This document shows, piece by piece, positions 50,654-60,183 of a DNA stretch of 64,000 nt (the first letter of the stretch is position 1; every line of letters begins with the position of its first letter). This DNA comes from Demequina lutea (GTDB lineage Bacteria; Actinomycetota; Actinomycetes; Actinomycetales; Demequinaceae). The position numbers and the translations under genes are program-made. Where the stretch lies: positions 2,418,001 to 2,482,000 of the forward strand of contig NZ_JACBZO010000001.1 of NCBI RefSeq assembly GCF_013409005.1. Direction: 5' to 3'. The notes under the pieces are model-generated. The model ran no database searches. It worked only from the letters and a program-made list of their open reading frames with translations, and was not told the DNA's origin.

Positions 50654-51739
50654 CTAGACGTTAAAGCGGAACTCCACCACGTCGCCGTCGTGCATCACGT
50701 ATTCCTTGCCCTCGATGCGCACCTTGCCCGCCGCCTTCGCCGCGGCCATCGAACCGGCCTCGACCAGGTCGGCGAAGTGCACCACCTCGGCCTTGATGAA
50801 GCCCTTCTGGAAGTCGGTGTGGATCACGCCCGCGGCCTCGGGGGCCGTCGCGCCCTGGCGAATGGTCCACGCACGCGACTCCTTGGGGCCGGCCGTGAGG
50901 TAGGTCTGCAGGCCGAGCGTGTGGAAGCCGACGTGGGCCAACTGATCCAGGCCCGACTCCTCTTGGCCGTTGGCCTCGAGCATCTCGTGGGCCTCCTCCT
51001 CCGTGAGGTCGACGAGCTCGGCCTCAAACTTGGCGTCGAGGAAGATGCAGTCCGCCGGCGCGACCTTAGCGGTAAGCGCGGCCTTGGCGGCCTCGTCGGC
51101 GAGACCGGCATCGTCCGTATTGAAGACGTAGATGAACGGCTTGGCCGTGAGGAGATTGAACTCGCGCACCTCAGCGAGGTCGAGCTTGGCGGCCTTCGCT
51201 CCCGCGGACACCGTCTCGCCCCTCTGGAGGATCCCCTTCACCGTCTCCGCCGCGGCAAGCAAGGTGGGGTCGCCCTTCTTGACCCTGACCTCCTTTTCGA
51301 GACGAGGAATGACCTTCTCGATGGTCTGCAGGTCCGCAAGAATCAGCTCGGTGGTGATGATCTCGATGTCGCTCGCGGCGTCCACCTTGCCGTCGACGTG
51401 GATCACGTCTGGATCAGCGAACACGCGCGTCACCTGACAAATCGCATCGGCCTCGCGGATGGTCGCCAGGAACGCATTACCTAGCCCCTCACCCACCGAC
51501 GCACCCTTGACGATGCCGGCGATGTCCACGAAAGACACGGTGGCAGGAAGGATGCGCTCCGAACCGAAGATCCCCGACAACACATTGAGCCGCGGGTCAG
51601 GCAGAGGGACGACCCCCACGTTGGGCTCGATCGTGGCGAACGGATAGTTCGCCGCGAGAACACTCGCGCGGGTGAGCGCATTGAACAGGGTTGATTTGCC
51701 GACGTTTGGCAGTCCGACGATGCCGATAGTAAGAGCCAC
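50654..51739 (-). CDS. ychF: Ribosome-binding ATPase YchF
   Basis: 361 residues, the usual YchF/OLA1 length. G1 GLPNVGKSTLFNALT near 8, the switch DIAGIVKGAS, then the coiled-coil insert and the C-terminal TGS domain ending in a VVEFRFNV tail. GTG start at 51739; longer in-frame sequence upstream is not conserved. Prefers ATP over GTP by family knowledge and binds the ribosome. Confidence 0.95.
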   Translation of the reverse strand: MALTIGIVGLPNVGKSTLFNALTRASVLAANYPFATIEPNVGVVPLPDPRLNVLSGIFGSERILPATVSFVDIAGIVKGASVGEGLGNAFLATIREADAICQVTRVFADPDVIHVDGKVDAASDIEIITTELILADLQTIEKVIPRLEKEVRVKKGDPTLLAAAETVKGILQRGETVSAGAKAAKLDLAEVREFNLLTAKPFIYVFNTDDAGLADEAAKAALTAKVAPADCIFLDAKFEAELVDLTEEEAHEMLEANGQEESGLDQLAHVGFHTLGLQTYLTAGPKESRAWTIRQGATAPEAAGVIHTDFQKGFIKAEVVHFADLVEAGSMAAAKAAGKVRIEGKEYVMHDGDVVEFRFNV

Positions 51740-51810
51740 GGGGAGCAAGTCTAGCCGGGGGTCGACGGCGCGCCCTCGCCTCGGCGCCCGACGTGACGTA
51801 CCGTGGCGGA

Positions 51811-52029
51811 ATGGCATTCGGAGAACTCTTCAACCCGGGCATGGCCAACGCGCGCAAGCAGCTCGAGGCCGAGCGCATCCTGCCCGCTCCCCCTCCCGTC
51901 GCTGGGCCGCCGCCATTCGAGTTTCCCGACCTGGGCGTCGACTTCGACGTCACGTGGTCTCTCGACCCCCATGAGGAGCCGGGGAACGATGATGGGGCGG
52001 CCGGGGCCTCCCCATCATCCGATACCTAG
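51811..52029 (+). CDS. Small acidic protein, possibly DUF6191-like
   Basis: 72 residues starting MAFGELFNPGMANARKQLEA, with Pro-rich PAPPPVAGPPPFEFPDLGVD and an acidic, low-complexity end. The FNPG start recalls a family of small actinobacterial proteins, but I am not certain. A weak GGCGGA precedes the ATG. Divergent from ychF and convergent with the peptide-ABC ATPase gene. Confidence 0.55.
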   Translation: MAFGELFNPGMANARKQLEAERILPAPPPVAGPPPFEFPDLGVDFDVTWSLDPHEEPGNDDGAAGASPSSDT

Positions 52030-52039
52030 CCGCTCGCCG

Positions 52040-52056
52040 CGCCTCGTGCTGAGGCG
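52040..52056. terminator. Weak hairpin between convergent genes
   Basis: CGCCTC (52040-52045) and GAGGCG (52051-52056) form a six-base stem with a five-base loop in the 48-bp space between two convergent genes. No U-run. May act as a bidirectional terminator. Confidence 0.3.
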
Positions 52057-52077
52057 AAGACGCGTTCCTCGAGGTCG

Positions 52078-53832
52078 CTACGAAGCGAACTCGATGCCCG
52101 CGCCTGGAATCGCCTCAAGCAGGCGCTGAGTGTAGGGCTCCTGTGCGTGGTCAAAGATGTCGTCCGTGAGGCCGGTCTCGACGATCTTGCCCTGATCCAT
52201 CACCGCCACGAAGTCGGCAACCACACGCACGACCGCGAGGTCGTGCGTGATGAAGAGGTACGTGAGACCCAACTCCTCCTGGAGGTCGGCGAGGAGCTGG
52301 AGGATCTGCGCCTGGACGAGCACGTCAAGAGCGGAGACCGCTTCATCGAGAACGAGGACGTCGGGCTTGAGTGCGAGCGCACGACCGATGGCAACGCGCT
52401 GCCGCTGACCGCCCGAAAGCTCGTTGGGGTAACGGTGTGCGAGGGCGGTGGGAAGAGCCACCTGGTCAAGAACCTCTTCGACGCGCGCCTCACGCGCCTC
52501 GCGGTCGCCCACCCCGTGAACCTTGAGGGGCTCGGCAATGATCGCGCCGATCGAGCGTTGCGGATCGAGCGATGCGTAGGGGTCCTGGAACACCACCTGC
52601 ATTTGACGACGGAGCTTGAACAGGTCGCTACGCGACACCCCCGTCATCGCCGTGCCGTTAATGGTGACCGCGCCAGCCGTAGGCTTCTCAAGGCCGAGAA
52701 TCAGTCGCGCGGCCGTTGACTTTCCCGAGCCCGACTCGCCCACGAGCGCAAGCGTCGTGCCCTTGTGAATATCGAAGGAGATCCCGTCAACCGCGTGCAG
52801 CGGCTCGGACCTGAAGCCCCCGCGGCGGATCGAGTACGTCTTGCGCAGGCCCTTCACCGAGACCGCGATGGGGGCCTTGTCGAGCTTTGCCTCGATCGCC
52901 TCGTGACGCGCCGCGAGCCTGAGCATGTCAGGCACATTGTCATCGGCCAGCACCGCAGCAGTCGACGACTGGATGCGGCGCGACGCAAGCGACGGCGCCG
53001 CCGCGATGAGTCGCTTCGTGTAGGGGTGCTGCGGGTGCTGCAGGATATCCAGGCTCGCACCCGCCTCGACGATCTTGCCCCTGTGCATGACGATGAGCTT
53101 CGTCGCGCGTTCCGCCGCGAGGCCAAGGTCGTGCGTGATGAGCAGCAGCGCCGTGTTGCGGTCGCGCGTGAGCGACTCCAGGTGGTCGAGGATGACCTTC
53201 TGAATCGTCACGTCGAGGGCGGATGTCGGCTCGTCCGCGATGAGCAGGCGCGGCTCCGCTCCGAGTCCAATGCCGATGAGCACGCGCTGGCGCATGCCCC
53301 CGGAGAACTGGTGAGGGAACTGCTTCATGCGTCGTTCGGCATCCGACAGGCCCGCCTGCTGGAGCACCTCGATCGCCTTCGCCTGGACGTCCTTGCGGCC
53401 CGAGGCCACGCCGTTGGCGCGGATCGCCTCGCGGACCTGGAAGCCGATCGACCACACGGGGTTCAGGTTCGACATCGGGTCCTGAGGAACGTAGCCGATC
53501 ACCTTGCCGCGGATGGCGGCCATCTGGTTCTCGTTGAAGTGCGTGATATCGGTGCCGTCGACCAATATCTTGCCCGCCGAGATGTGCCCGTTGCCCGCGA
53601 GTAGGTTGATCAGCGCGGTCGCCGTCGTCGACTTGCCCGACCCCGACTCGCCGACGATCGCGACCGTCTCTCCAGGGAAAATGTCGAACGAGATGCCGCG
53701 CACCGCCTGGACGTCGCCCATGCCCGTCACAAACGTGACCTCGAGGTCCTGGACCTGCACGAGGGGCGCGTTCGGGTCAACCCTGGGGGTCGCCGCGATC
53801 GGAAGGATCTCTACCATGTCGTCCTTGCTCAT
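52078..53832 (-). CDS. Peptide ABC transporter, fused double ATP-binding protein
   Basis: 584 residues with two complete OppD/OppF-type ABC domains: GESGSGKSTTATALINLL and FSGGMRQRVLIGIGLGA in domain 1; GESGSGKSTAARLILGLEKP and LSGGQRQRVAIGRALALKPD in domain 2. Each has the LLIADEPTSALDV/VLVLDEAVSALDV Walker B. In many bacteria DppD and DppF are separate; here they are one chain. Start overlaps the dppC stop by four bases. Feeds ATP to the importer formed with DppB/DppC. Confidence 0.92.
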   Translation of the reverse strand: MSKDDMVEILPIAATPRVDPNAPLVQVQDLEVTFVTGMGDVQAVRGISFDIFPGETVAIVGESGSGKSTTATALINLLAGNGHISAGKILVDGTDITHFNENQMAAIRGKVIGYVPQDPMSNLNPVWSIGFQVREAIRANGVASGRKDVQAKAIEVLQQAGLSDAERRMKQFPHQFSGGMRQRVLIGIGLGAEPRLLIADEPTSALDVTIQKVILDHLESLTRDRNTALLLITHDLGLAAERATKLIVMHRGKIVEAGASLDILQHPQHPYTKRLIAAAPSLASRRIQSSTAAVLADDNVPDMLRLAARHEAIEAKLDKAPIAVSVKGLRKTYSIRRGGFRSEPLHAVDGISFDIHKGTTLALVGESGSGKSTAARLILGLEKPTAGAVTINGTAMTGVSRSDLFKLRRQMQVVFQDPYASLDPQRSIGAIIAEPLKVHGVGDREAREARVEEVLDQVALPTALAHRYPNELSGGQRQRVAIGRALALKPDVLVLDEAVSALDVLVQAQILQLLADLQEELGLTYLFITHDLAVVRVVADFVAVMDQGKIVETGLTDDIFDHAQEPYTQRLLEAIPGAGIEFAS

Positions 53833-54773
53833 CGGTGAGCCCTCGCCTTCGGGTCGAGCGCGTCGCGGATGAGTTCGCCGAGCATGATGAACGCGAGCAC
53901 GGTAATGGTCAGCGCGAGGGACGGCCAGAACAGCGCCATGGGTGCGACCCTGATTGAGGTTTGGGCCTGGGAGATGTCATTGCCCCACGACATCGTCGAG
54001 GGCGGGAGCCCGATTCCCAGGAACGACAGCGTCGCCTCCGCCGTGATCGCCGCACCGAGGGCGATCGTGAGGTAGACGATCACTGGCGTAAGCGAGTTGG
54101 GGAGCACGTGCCGCATCAGGGTCGAGAACTTCGACCGGCCGACGGCCTCGGAGGCCATCACGTATTCGAGATTCTTCACCTGCAGCACCTCGGCCCTCAA
54201 GATGCGCGCGAGCGACGCCCACGCGAATCCTCCGATCGCGAAGGCGATCACCAACACGTTGCGGTGCGCGGAGAGCACCGACATCACCACGACGGCCGCG
54301 AGAAAGTAGGGGATAGCAAAGAAGATGTCGCCGACGCGGGACAGGACCGAGTCAATCCAGCCTCCGTAGTACGCCGCGAGGGCCCCCATCGGGATGCCGA
54401 CCACGGCCGTGATGAGCACCACCAAGATGCCTACCGACAGCGAGGTGCTCGCACCGAACACGACGCGCGAGTAGACGTCGCAGCCCTGGAAGGTGAAGCC
54501 GAGTGGATGCCCCGCTGCGGGCGCTCCGTTCGAGTGGTCCAGCGTGCAATGAAGATTTGGCGGGACGTTGGTAAAGAGAGAAGGGAACAGCGCGGCGGCG
54601 CTGACGATGAGGACGATAGCGACGGAAATATAGAACAGCGGCCTGCGTCGCAGGTCGCGCCACGCGTCAATCCACAGATTGGACCGGCGGTCGCCGAGCT
54701 TGACCCTGTCGACCTCGATGTCGTCTGCCGGGTCGACTGGAGCGACGTAATGTTCGATCTTGCGGTCAGACAT
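53829..54773 (-). CDS. dppC: Peptide ABC transporter permease (DppC-like)
   Basis: 314 residues, five to six helices. The permease signature EAVGRSKFSTLMRHVLPNSL is present. The ATG at 54773 is preferred: it overlaps the DppB end by eight bases and has AAGGATCC upstream; the ATG six codons earlier is deeper in dppB. A typical N-terminal tail precedes the first helix. Confidence 0.9.
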   Translation of the reverse strand: MSDRKIEHYVAPVDPADDIEVDRVKLGDRRSNLWIDAWRDLRRRPLFYISVAIVLIVSAAALFPSLFTNVPPNLHCTLDHSNGAPAAGHPLGFTFQGCDVYSRVVFGASTSLSVGILVVLITAVVGIPMGALAAYYGGWIDSVLSRVGDIFFAIPYFLAAVVVMSVLSAHRNVLVIAFAIGGFAWASLARILRAEVLQVKNLEYVMASEAVGRSKFSTLMRHVLPNSLTPVIVYLTIALGAAITAEATLSFLGIGLPPSTMSWGNDISQAQTSIRVAPMALFWPSLALTITVLAFIMLGELIRDALDPKARAHR

Positions 54774-55692
54774 ACCGGATCCTTGGGTCAAGGACCGCGT
54801 AGAGCAGGTCCACCAGAATGTTCACGAGGACGTAGAGAACCGTGAGGATGGTCACGAAGGACACGATCGTCGCATTCTCGCCGAGTATGATCGCCTTGAA
54901 TAGCACATTGCCGATGCCGGGGATGTTGAAGATGCCCTCGGTCACCGTGGTGCCAGCGATCAGCCCGCCAAAACTCGCCGCCGTGTTGGTCATGACGGGG
55001 ATGAGCGAGTTTCGCGCGATGTGCACGGGGATGATGCGGCGACGCGTGAGTCCCTTGGCCGCGGCGGTGCGGACGTACTCGGCGGACTGGGCCTCAATGA
55101 CGGAGCCGCGCATGAGCCGCATCCCCGTGACGTAGATCGTGAGGGCGATGACGATGGCGGGCAACAGCATCGCGGGATACGTGGCATTCGCCCCGACCGT
55201 CACGGGCGCCCAGTTGAGCTTGATGCCGATGAAATACTGGGCCACGAACAGCGCCACGAACGGCGGGACCGAGCTCAGCACGAGCGCGACGATGAGGTTC
55301 GAGTGGTCGAGAACGCGCCCCTTGCGGAGGCCCGAGATCAGGCCGATCACGACCGACAGGAGCAGCTCGATGACCACGGCCATGATGACCAGCTTGAGGG
55401 TCACGGGGAATGCGCGCGCGAAAATGTCGCTCACGTTCCTGCCAGAGAAGGTCACCCCAAGGTTCCCCGTCACCAGGTTCTTCAGGTACAGGAAGTACTG
55501 AACGATGAACGGCTTATCCAGGTTGTACTGCTCCATCACCCTCTGGAGCACCGCCGGGTTCGGCGTCTTGTCGCCAAACAGCGCGAGCACGGGGTTTCCC
55601 GGCATCGAGAAGACCATGAAGTAGATCAGGAACGTCGTTCCGAAGAACACAGGGATGGCCTGAAGCAGGCGGCGCCCCACATACATCAGCAT
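54766..55692 (-). CDS. dppB: Peptide ABC transporter permease (DppB-like)
   Basis: 308 residues with six helices. The permease signature EYVRTAAAKGLTRRRIIPVH and VTEGIFNIPGIGNVLFKAII are typical of OppB/DppB. Located 190 bases after dppA, with a hairpin between, so it is likely made at a lower level than the binding protein. Partner of DppC. Confidence 0.92.
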   Translation of the reverse strand: MLMYVGRRLLQAIPVFFGTTFLIYFMVFSMPGNPVLALFGDKTPNPAVLQRVMEQYNLDKPFIVQYFLYLKNLVTGNLGVTFSGRNVSDIFARAFPVTLKLVIMAVVIELLLSVVIGLISGLRKGRVLDHSNLIVALVLSSVPPFVALFVAQYFIGIKLNWAPVTVGANATYPAMLLPAIVIALTIYVTGMRLMRGSVIEAQSAEYVRTAAAKGLTRRRIIPVHIARNSLIPVMTNTAASFGGLIAGTTVTEGIFNIPGIGNVLFKAIILGENATIVSFVTILTVLYVLVNILVDLLYAVLDPRIRYV

Positions 55693-55830
55693 GGGTAGAC
55701 CCCGTACATGTCGGTTGGCGTGAGCATTTGAAAGCCGATTCTACTGTGCCAAGAGGCGGGCACTGTCCGACCAAGGCCACGCCCCAATCGGCAAAGGAGC
55801 GCTAAGGACACGAGGCGGCGGAAGCGCGAC

Positions 55831-55858
55831 GGCCCGCCCCGCCTAAGCGGGACGGGCC
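55831..55858 (-). terminator. Hairpin between dppA and dppB
   Basis: A GGCCCGCCCCGC/GCGGGACGGGCC stem (one mismatch) with a short loop. No U-run on the minus strand. Like the bmpA hairpin, it lies right after the binding-protein gene, fitting an attenuator that keeps the permease genes lower. Confidence 0.6.
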
Positions 55859-55882
55859 ATCGACTTGGATACTTCTCGGTAA

Positions 55883-57523
55883 CTACTTCTTGGTGATCTG
55901 GTAGTACAGCGGCACCGAGTTCCAGCCAAACACCACGTTGCTCACGGTGTCGGCGTAACCGCCGGTCACGTTGGAGTACCACAGCGGGATGGCGGGAAGG
56001 TCCTTGAAGAGGACCTCCTGAGCCTTCTGGAAGATGACGTTCGCCTTGACAGGATCGGACTCGGCCGAGCCCTGCTTGAGGAGAGCGTCGAATTCCGCCG
56101 ACGAGTACTTGCCGTCGTTGGAACCTGCACCAGTGCCATACAGCGGGCCGAGGAAGTTGAACAGCGACGGGTAGTCCGCCTGCCAACCGGTACGGAACGC
56201 GGTCTGGATCGTCCCACTCGTGATGTCCGTGCGGAACTCCCCAAACGTCGGGTACGGGCTTCCCTCGGCGTCAATACCGAGCGCGTTCTTGATCGAGTTG
56301 ATCACAGCGTCGACCCAGGCCTGGTGGCCACCGTCGGCGTTGTAACCGATCTTGAACGTGCCGGTCCACGGCGAGATGGCGTCGGCCTGAGCCCACAGGG
56401 CCTTGGCCTTCGTCGGGTCGTACTTCAGGACCTCAGAGCCTGGGATCTTGTCAGACCAACCGCTGATGACAGGCGACGTGAAGTCGCTGGCCGGCGTGCG
56501 GGTGCCCTGGAACACGACATCCGTGATCTGCTTGCGGTCGATCGCCATCGACAGCGCCTGACGACGGAGGTTGCCCTCTGCGCCAGAGAAGTGCGCAAGA
56601 CGCTCGGGGATCGTGAAGGACTGGAAGATGGCCGCAGGCTGGTTCACCGCGCGGTCACCGAGGTCCGTCTTGAACGTCGCGATCGCGGAGCTCGGAATGC
56701 CGTCAATGACATCCACGTTGCCCTGGCGGAGGTCGGCGTAAGCCGCATCCTGCGTCGCGTAGAACACGATCTTCAGTCCGCCGTTCTGAGGAACTCGGCC
56801 ACCCTTGTAGCTGGGGTTGACGGCGAGATCGATCTGAACGTCGTGCTGCCAGTCCGCGGCGCTCTTGAGCATGTACGGGCCGTCGCCTACCGGAGCCTTA
56901 CCGAAGGCAGCCGGGTCGGTGAAGAACGAGTCGGGCAACGGGTAGAAGGCCGTGTATCCCAGCGAGAGCGGGAAGTCTGCCTGCGGCTGAACCAACTTGA
57001 TCGTAAAGGTCAGGTCGTCAACAACCGTGAGGCCCGACATCTTAGGCACCGAGTTGTCCCAGCTGAAGCCCTCGATGGGCTCGAAGAAGTAGCTGTTAAG
57101 CGAGATCTTCGCGTTGGCGAGGTCGGCAGCCCAGTTCCATGCGTCCACAAAGTTGTGGGCCTGCACGGGGGTGCCGTCAGTGAACGTCCAACCGGACTTC
57201 AACTTGACGGTAAAGGTTTGCGAGTCGGTGGTCGTGATCGAGTCCGCGACCTCGTTCTGAGGCGCGCCCTTTGCGTCGTAGTAGACGAGGCCCGAGAAAA
57301 TCGAGTCGACGATCTTGCCGCCGCCAGTCTCGTTGGTGGCCGATGGGATCAGCGGGTTCGCAGGCTCGGAGCCGTTGGTGCTGATGATCGCGGTGCTGGT
57401 CGAGGCGCTTGAAGTCGCCGCAGTAGTCGGATTCGTCGTGCCGCTCTTTGACGAGCAGGCGGCCAAAACCAGCGACGCTGTCGCAACGAGAGCCAGTCCC
57501 TTGCCAAATGTGCCGAGCTTCAT
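55883..57523 (-). CDS. dppA: Peptide-binding lipoprotein (SBP family 5)
   Basis: 546 residues. Signal peptide with lipobox LVLAAC (Cys at 23), then a Ser/Thr/Ala linker and the family-5 solute-binding fold (DSIFSGLVYYDAKGAPQNEV, LKSGWTFTDGTPVQAHNFVD, GDGPYMLKSAADWQHDVQID). Binds peptides outside the membrane and delivers them to DppBC. ATG at 57523 with AAAGGAG just upstream; the longer frame has no support. First gene of the operon. Confidence 0.93.
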   Translation of the reverse strand: MKLGTFGKGLALVATASLVLAACSSKSGTTNPTTAATSSASTSTAIISTNGSEPANPLIPSATNETGGGKIVDSIFSGLVYYDAKGAPQNEVADSITTTDSQTFTVKLKSGWTFTDGTPVQAHNFVDAWNWAADLANAKISLNSYFFEPIEGFSWDNSVPKMSGLTVVDDLTFTIKLVQPQADFPLSLGYTAFYPLPDSFFTDPAAFGKAPVGDGPYMLKSAADWQHDVQIDLAVNPSYKGGRVPQNGGLKIVFYATQDAAYADLRQGNVDVIDGIPSSAIATFKTDLGDRAVNQPAAIFQSFTIPERLAHFSGAEGNLRRQALSMAIDRKQITDVVFQGTRTPASDFTSPVISGWSDKIPGSEVLKYDPTKAKALWAQADAISPWTGTFKIGYNADGGHQAWVDAVINSIKNALGIDAEGSPYPTFGEFRTDITSGTIQTAFRTGWQADYPSLFNFLGPLYGTGAGSNDGKYSSAEFDALLKQGSAESDPVKANVIFQKAQEVLFKDLPAIPLWYSNVTGGYADTVSNVVFGWNSVPLYYQITKK

Positions 57524-57623
57524 ACTCGGGCTCCTTTCTGCACTCGTGACGCCACTCTCCCGCCGGATACGGCAAAAAATGGCAGCCACGAAGGGTCACG
57601 GGGATTTTCCACGTGATGTGTCC

Positions 57624-57656
57624 ATATTAGAAAACATGAAGTAACGAACACGTTAC
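57624..57656 (-). promoter_or_regulatory. dppA promoter region with a 16-bp palindrome
   Basis: On the minus strand TAATAT (57624-57629) is a good -10 box about 100 bases upstream of the dppA start. GTAACGAACACGTTAC at 57641-57656 has perfect six-base arms and overlaps the expected -35, making it a candidate operator. The rest of the 252-bp gap to rmuC shows nothing else. Confidence 0.5.
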
Positions 57657-57775
57657 GCCTTGGCATCGATTCGTGTCAGCGGGCAAAAATGTGGCGCGCA
57701 TCACACTGTGAGCATGGCCCTGGATCAACAGCGTGCCTGCTACCCCTGTCACCGGGCCGTGACACAGTGGTGATC

Positions 57776-59179
57776 ATGAACGTAGCCATTGCCGTCGCGG
57801 GCATCGCCGTGGGGATTGTCATTGGATTTCTCGTTGGCGCACTGCGCGCATCGGCGGCCGCGCGAGGCGCCGACGCCCGGGTCGCCGAGGCGCGGGGAGC
57901 GGTCGAGGTCGAACGCTCCCGCGCGGTGGAGCTCGAGCGACGCGTGGTGGAGGCCCACGAAACTGCGGCCCACCGCGAGGTTGAGCTGACCGCCGCCCAC
58001 GAGCGCTACGTGGCCCAGGTGCGCGGCGACCAGGAACTGCTCAAGCAACAGTTCCAGGCCCTCAGCGCGGAAAACCTCAAGCAAAGCCAGGAGTCGTTCT
58101 TCCAAATCGCGCAGGAGCGACTCACGCGCGAGCGCCAGGCGGCCGATGCCGAACTCGCCAAGCGCGAGGAGTCGGTCAAGAAGCTCGTCGAGCCCATGGC
58201 GAAGGCACTCGATGACGTGCGACGCCAGACCACCGAGGCGGACAAGAACCGCGCCGAGGGACAGGCAACGCTCGGGCAGCAGGTGCGCCAAATGCTTGAG
58301 GCGTCCGCCAAGCTCGACAAAAAGACATCCGACTTCATCAATACCTTGCGTAGGTCCGATGTGCGCGGCAACTGGGGCGAGGTGCAGTTGCGTCGCGTGG
58401 TCGAACTCGCAGGCATGGTGAGGTACGTCGACTTTGAGGAGCAAGAGAACGTCAAGGACGCCGAGGGCAAGAACCTGCGCCCCGACATGACGGTCAAGCT
58501 CGCCGGTGGGCGCACGATCGTGGTCGACTCGAAGGTCGCGCTATCGGCCCTGCTCGAGGCCTTCGAGACCGACGATGAGGCCGTGCGCGCGGAGCGACTG
58601 CTCGCCCACGCGCGCCATGTCAAGAAGCACGTCGACGATCTCGCCGGGAAGAAGTATTGGGAACAGTTCGCCTCTGCACCCGAATTCGTCGTGATGTTCG
58701 TTCCCTCCGAGGCCTTCTACCAGTCGGCTCTCGAGCAGGACCCCGCGCTTCAGGAATACGCGTTCGAGAAGCGCGTCGTGATCGCCACGCCGACCACGCT
58801 CGTGGCCATGCTCCGCACGGTCGCCCACGCCTGGAAGGAGGACACCCTCGCCAAGAACGCGCAACAGGTGCTTGCCACGGGCAAGGAACTCTACGACCGC
58901 CTCATCACGATGGGCGGGCACCTCGCGCGCGTGGGCAAGGCGCTCGACAATGCGGGCAAGGCCTACAACGCCACGGTCGCATCGATGGAGTCCAGAGTGC
59001 TGGTCAGCGCCAGGAAGTTCGGCGAGATGCAGGAAATCACCGCGACAATCGAGGAGTCGGTGCCCGTGCACCTTGACATTCGCCAGATCGCAGCGCCTGA
59101 ATTTGAGACAGCCCCCGAGCTTGAGATCGGGGCAGATGCCGAATCTCACCGAGCCGCCGAGCCTGACTCCGACGCCTAG
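57776..59179 (+). CDS. rmuC: DNA recombination protein RmuC homologue
   Basis: 467 residues. N-terminal helix ([19 protein letters not shown]), a long charged coiled-coil (about 35-165), and the RmuC nuclease-like domain ([59 protein letters not shown]). E. coli rmuC limits inversion at short inverted repeats. The ATG at 57776 is used. Stop overlaps the ispH stop by four bases. Confidence 0.93.
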   Translation: MNVAIAVAGIAVGIVIGFLVGALRASAAARGADARVAEARGAVEVERSRAVELERRVVEAHETAAHREVELTAAHERYVAQVRGDQELLKQQFQALSAENLKQSQESFFQIAQERLTRERQAADAELAKREESVKKLVEPMAKALDDVRRQTTEADKNRAEGQATLGQQVRQMLEASAKLDKKTSDFINTLRRSDVRGNWGEVQLRRVVELAGMVRYVDFEEQENVKDAEGKNLRPDMTVKLAGGRTIVVDSKVALSALLEAFETDDEAVRAERLLAHARHVKKHVDDLAGKKYWEQFASAPEFVVMFVPSEAFYQSALEQDPALQEYAFEKRVVIATPTTLVAMLRTVAHAWKEDTLAKNAQQVLATGKELYDRLITMGGHLARVGKALDNAGKAYNATVASMESRVLVSARKFGEMQEITATIEESVPVHLDIRQIAAPEFETAPELEIGADAESHRAAEPDSDA

Positions 59180-60153
59180 GCGGAAGCCGCCGCCTCGCGC
59201 GCCTTGAGATCCGCCCTGATCTCGTGCGGCAGCGAAAACATCAGGTCCTCGGTGGCGGTGCGCACCTCTTCCACCGTGTCATACCCGCGGGCGGCCAAGT
59301 AGTCGAGCACGTCGCGCACCAGGATCTCGGGGACCGATGCGCCCGATGTGACGCCCACGGATGTGACCCCGTCGAACCACTTGTCGTCAATCTCGCGAGC
59401 GCGGTCGATCCGATAGGACGCATCGGCGCCCGACTGGAGGGCCACCTCGACCAAACGCACCGAGTTTGAGGAATTTGCCGACCCGACCACAATCATCAAT
59501 TCCACGTCAGGGGCAATCTTCTTGACCGCGACCTGGCGATTCTGGGTCGCATAGCAAATGTCATCGCTCGGCGGGTCCTGCAGATTTGGAAAGCGCTCGC
59601 GCAGCCTGCCGACTGTCTCCATCGTCTCGTCAACGGACAGCGTGGTCTGCGAGAGCCACACGACGTTGTCGGGGTCGGCTACCTCGAGCCCAGCCACGTC
59701 TTCCGGCGAATTCACGATGATCGTGTTCTTGGGGGCCTCGCCTGCCGTGCCCTCGACCTCCTCGTGACCCGCATGGCCGATCAGCAGGATCGTCTGGTCC
59801 TCGCGGGCGAAGCGCACCGCCTCCTTGTGCACCTTGGTGACCAAGGGGCACGTGGCGTCGATGCTGATGAGCGAGCGAGCGTTGGCGGCCTCGCGGACCG
59901 CGGGAGACACCCCGTGCGCGGAGAACACCACGCGAGCACCCTCGGGGACCTCCTCCGTCTCCGACACGAAGATCGCGCCCCGCTCGGTCAGCGTCTCCAC
60001 GACGTACTTGTTGTGGACGATCTCCTTGCGCACGTAGATCGGGGCGCCATGGAGCTCGAGGGCCTTCTCGACGGCGATCACGGCTCGATCAACTCCCGCG
60101 CAATAGCCGCGGGGCGCGGCGAGGAGAACACGCTTTGAGTGAGACGAGGGCAT
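59176..60153 (-). CDS. ispH: 4-hydroxy-3-methylbut-2-enyl diphosphate reductase
   Basis: Last step of the MEP isoprenoid pathway; a [4Fe-4S] enzyme of 325 residues. Three Cys lie in [26 protein letters not shown] and [11 protein letters not shown]; the His and Glu pocket residues ([19 protein letters not shown]) are present. ATG at 60153 has AGGA at a good distance; one ATG three codons upstream is less well placed. Divergent from xseA. Confidence 0.95.
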   Translation of the reverse strand: MPSSHSKRVLLAAPRGYCAGVDRAVIAVEKALELHGAPIYVRKEIVHNKYVVETLTERGAIFVSETEEVPEGARVVFSAHGVSPAVREAANARSLISIDATCPLVTKVHKEAVRFAREDQTILLIGHAGHEEVEGTAGEAPKNTIIVNSPEDVAGLEVADPDNVVWLSQTTLSVDETMETVGRLRERFPNLQDPPSDDICYATQNRQVAVKKIAPDVELMIVVGSANSSNSVRLVEVALQSGADASYRIDRAREIDDKWFDGVTSVGVTSGASVPEILVRDVLDYLAARGYDTVEEVRTATEDLMFSLPHEIRADLKAREAAASA

Positions 60154-60183
60154 GAAATCCATCCTACGTGGCAGGCTGAGAGG

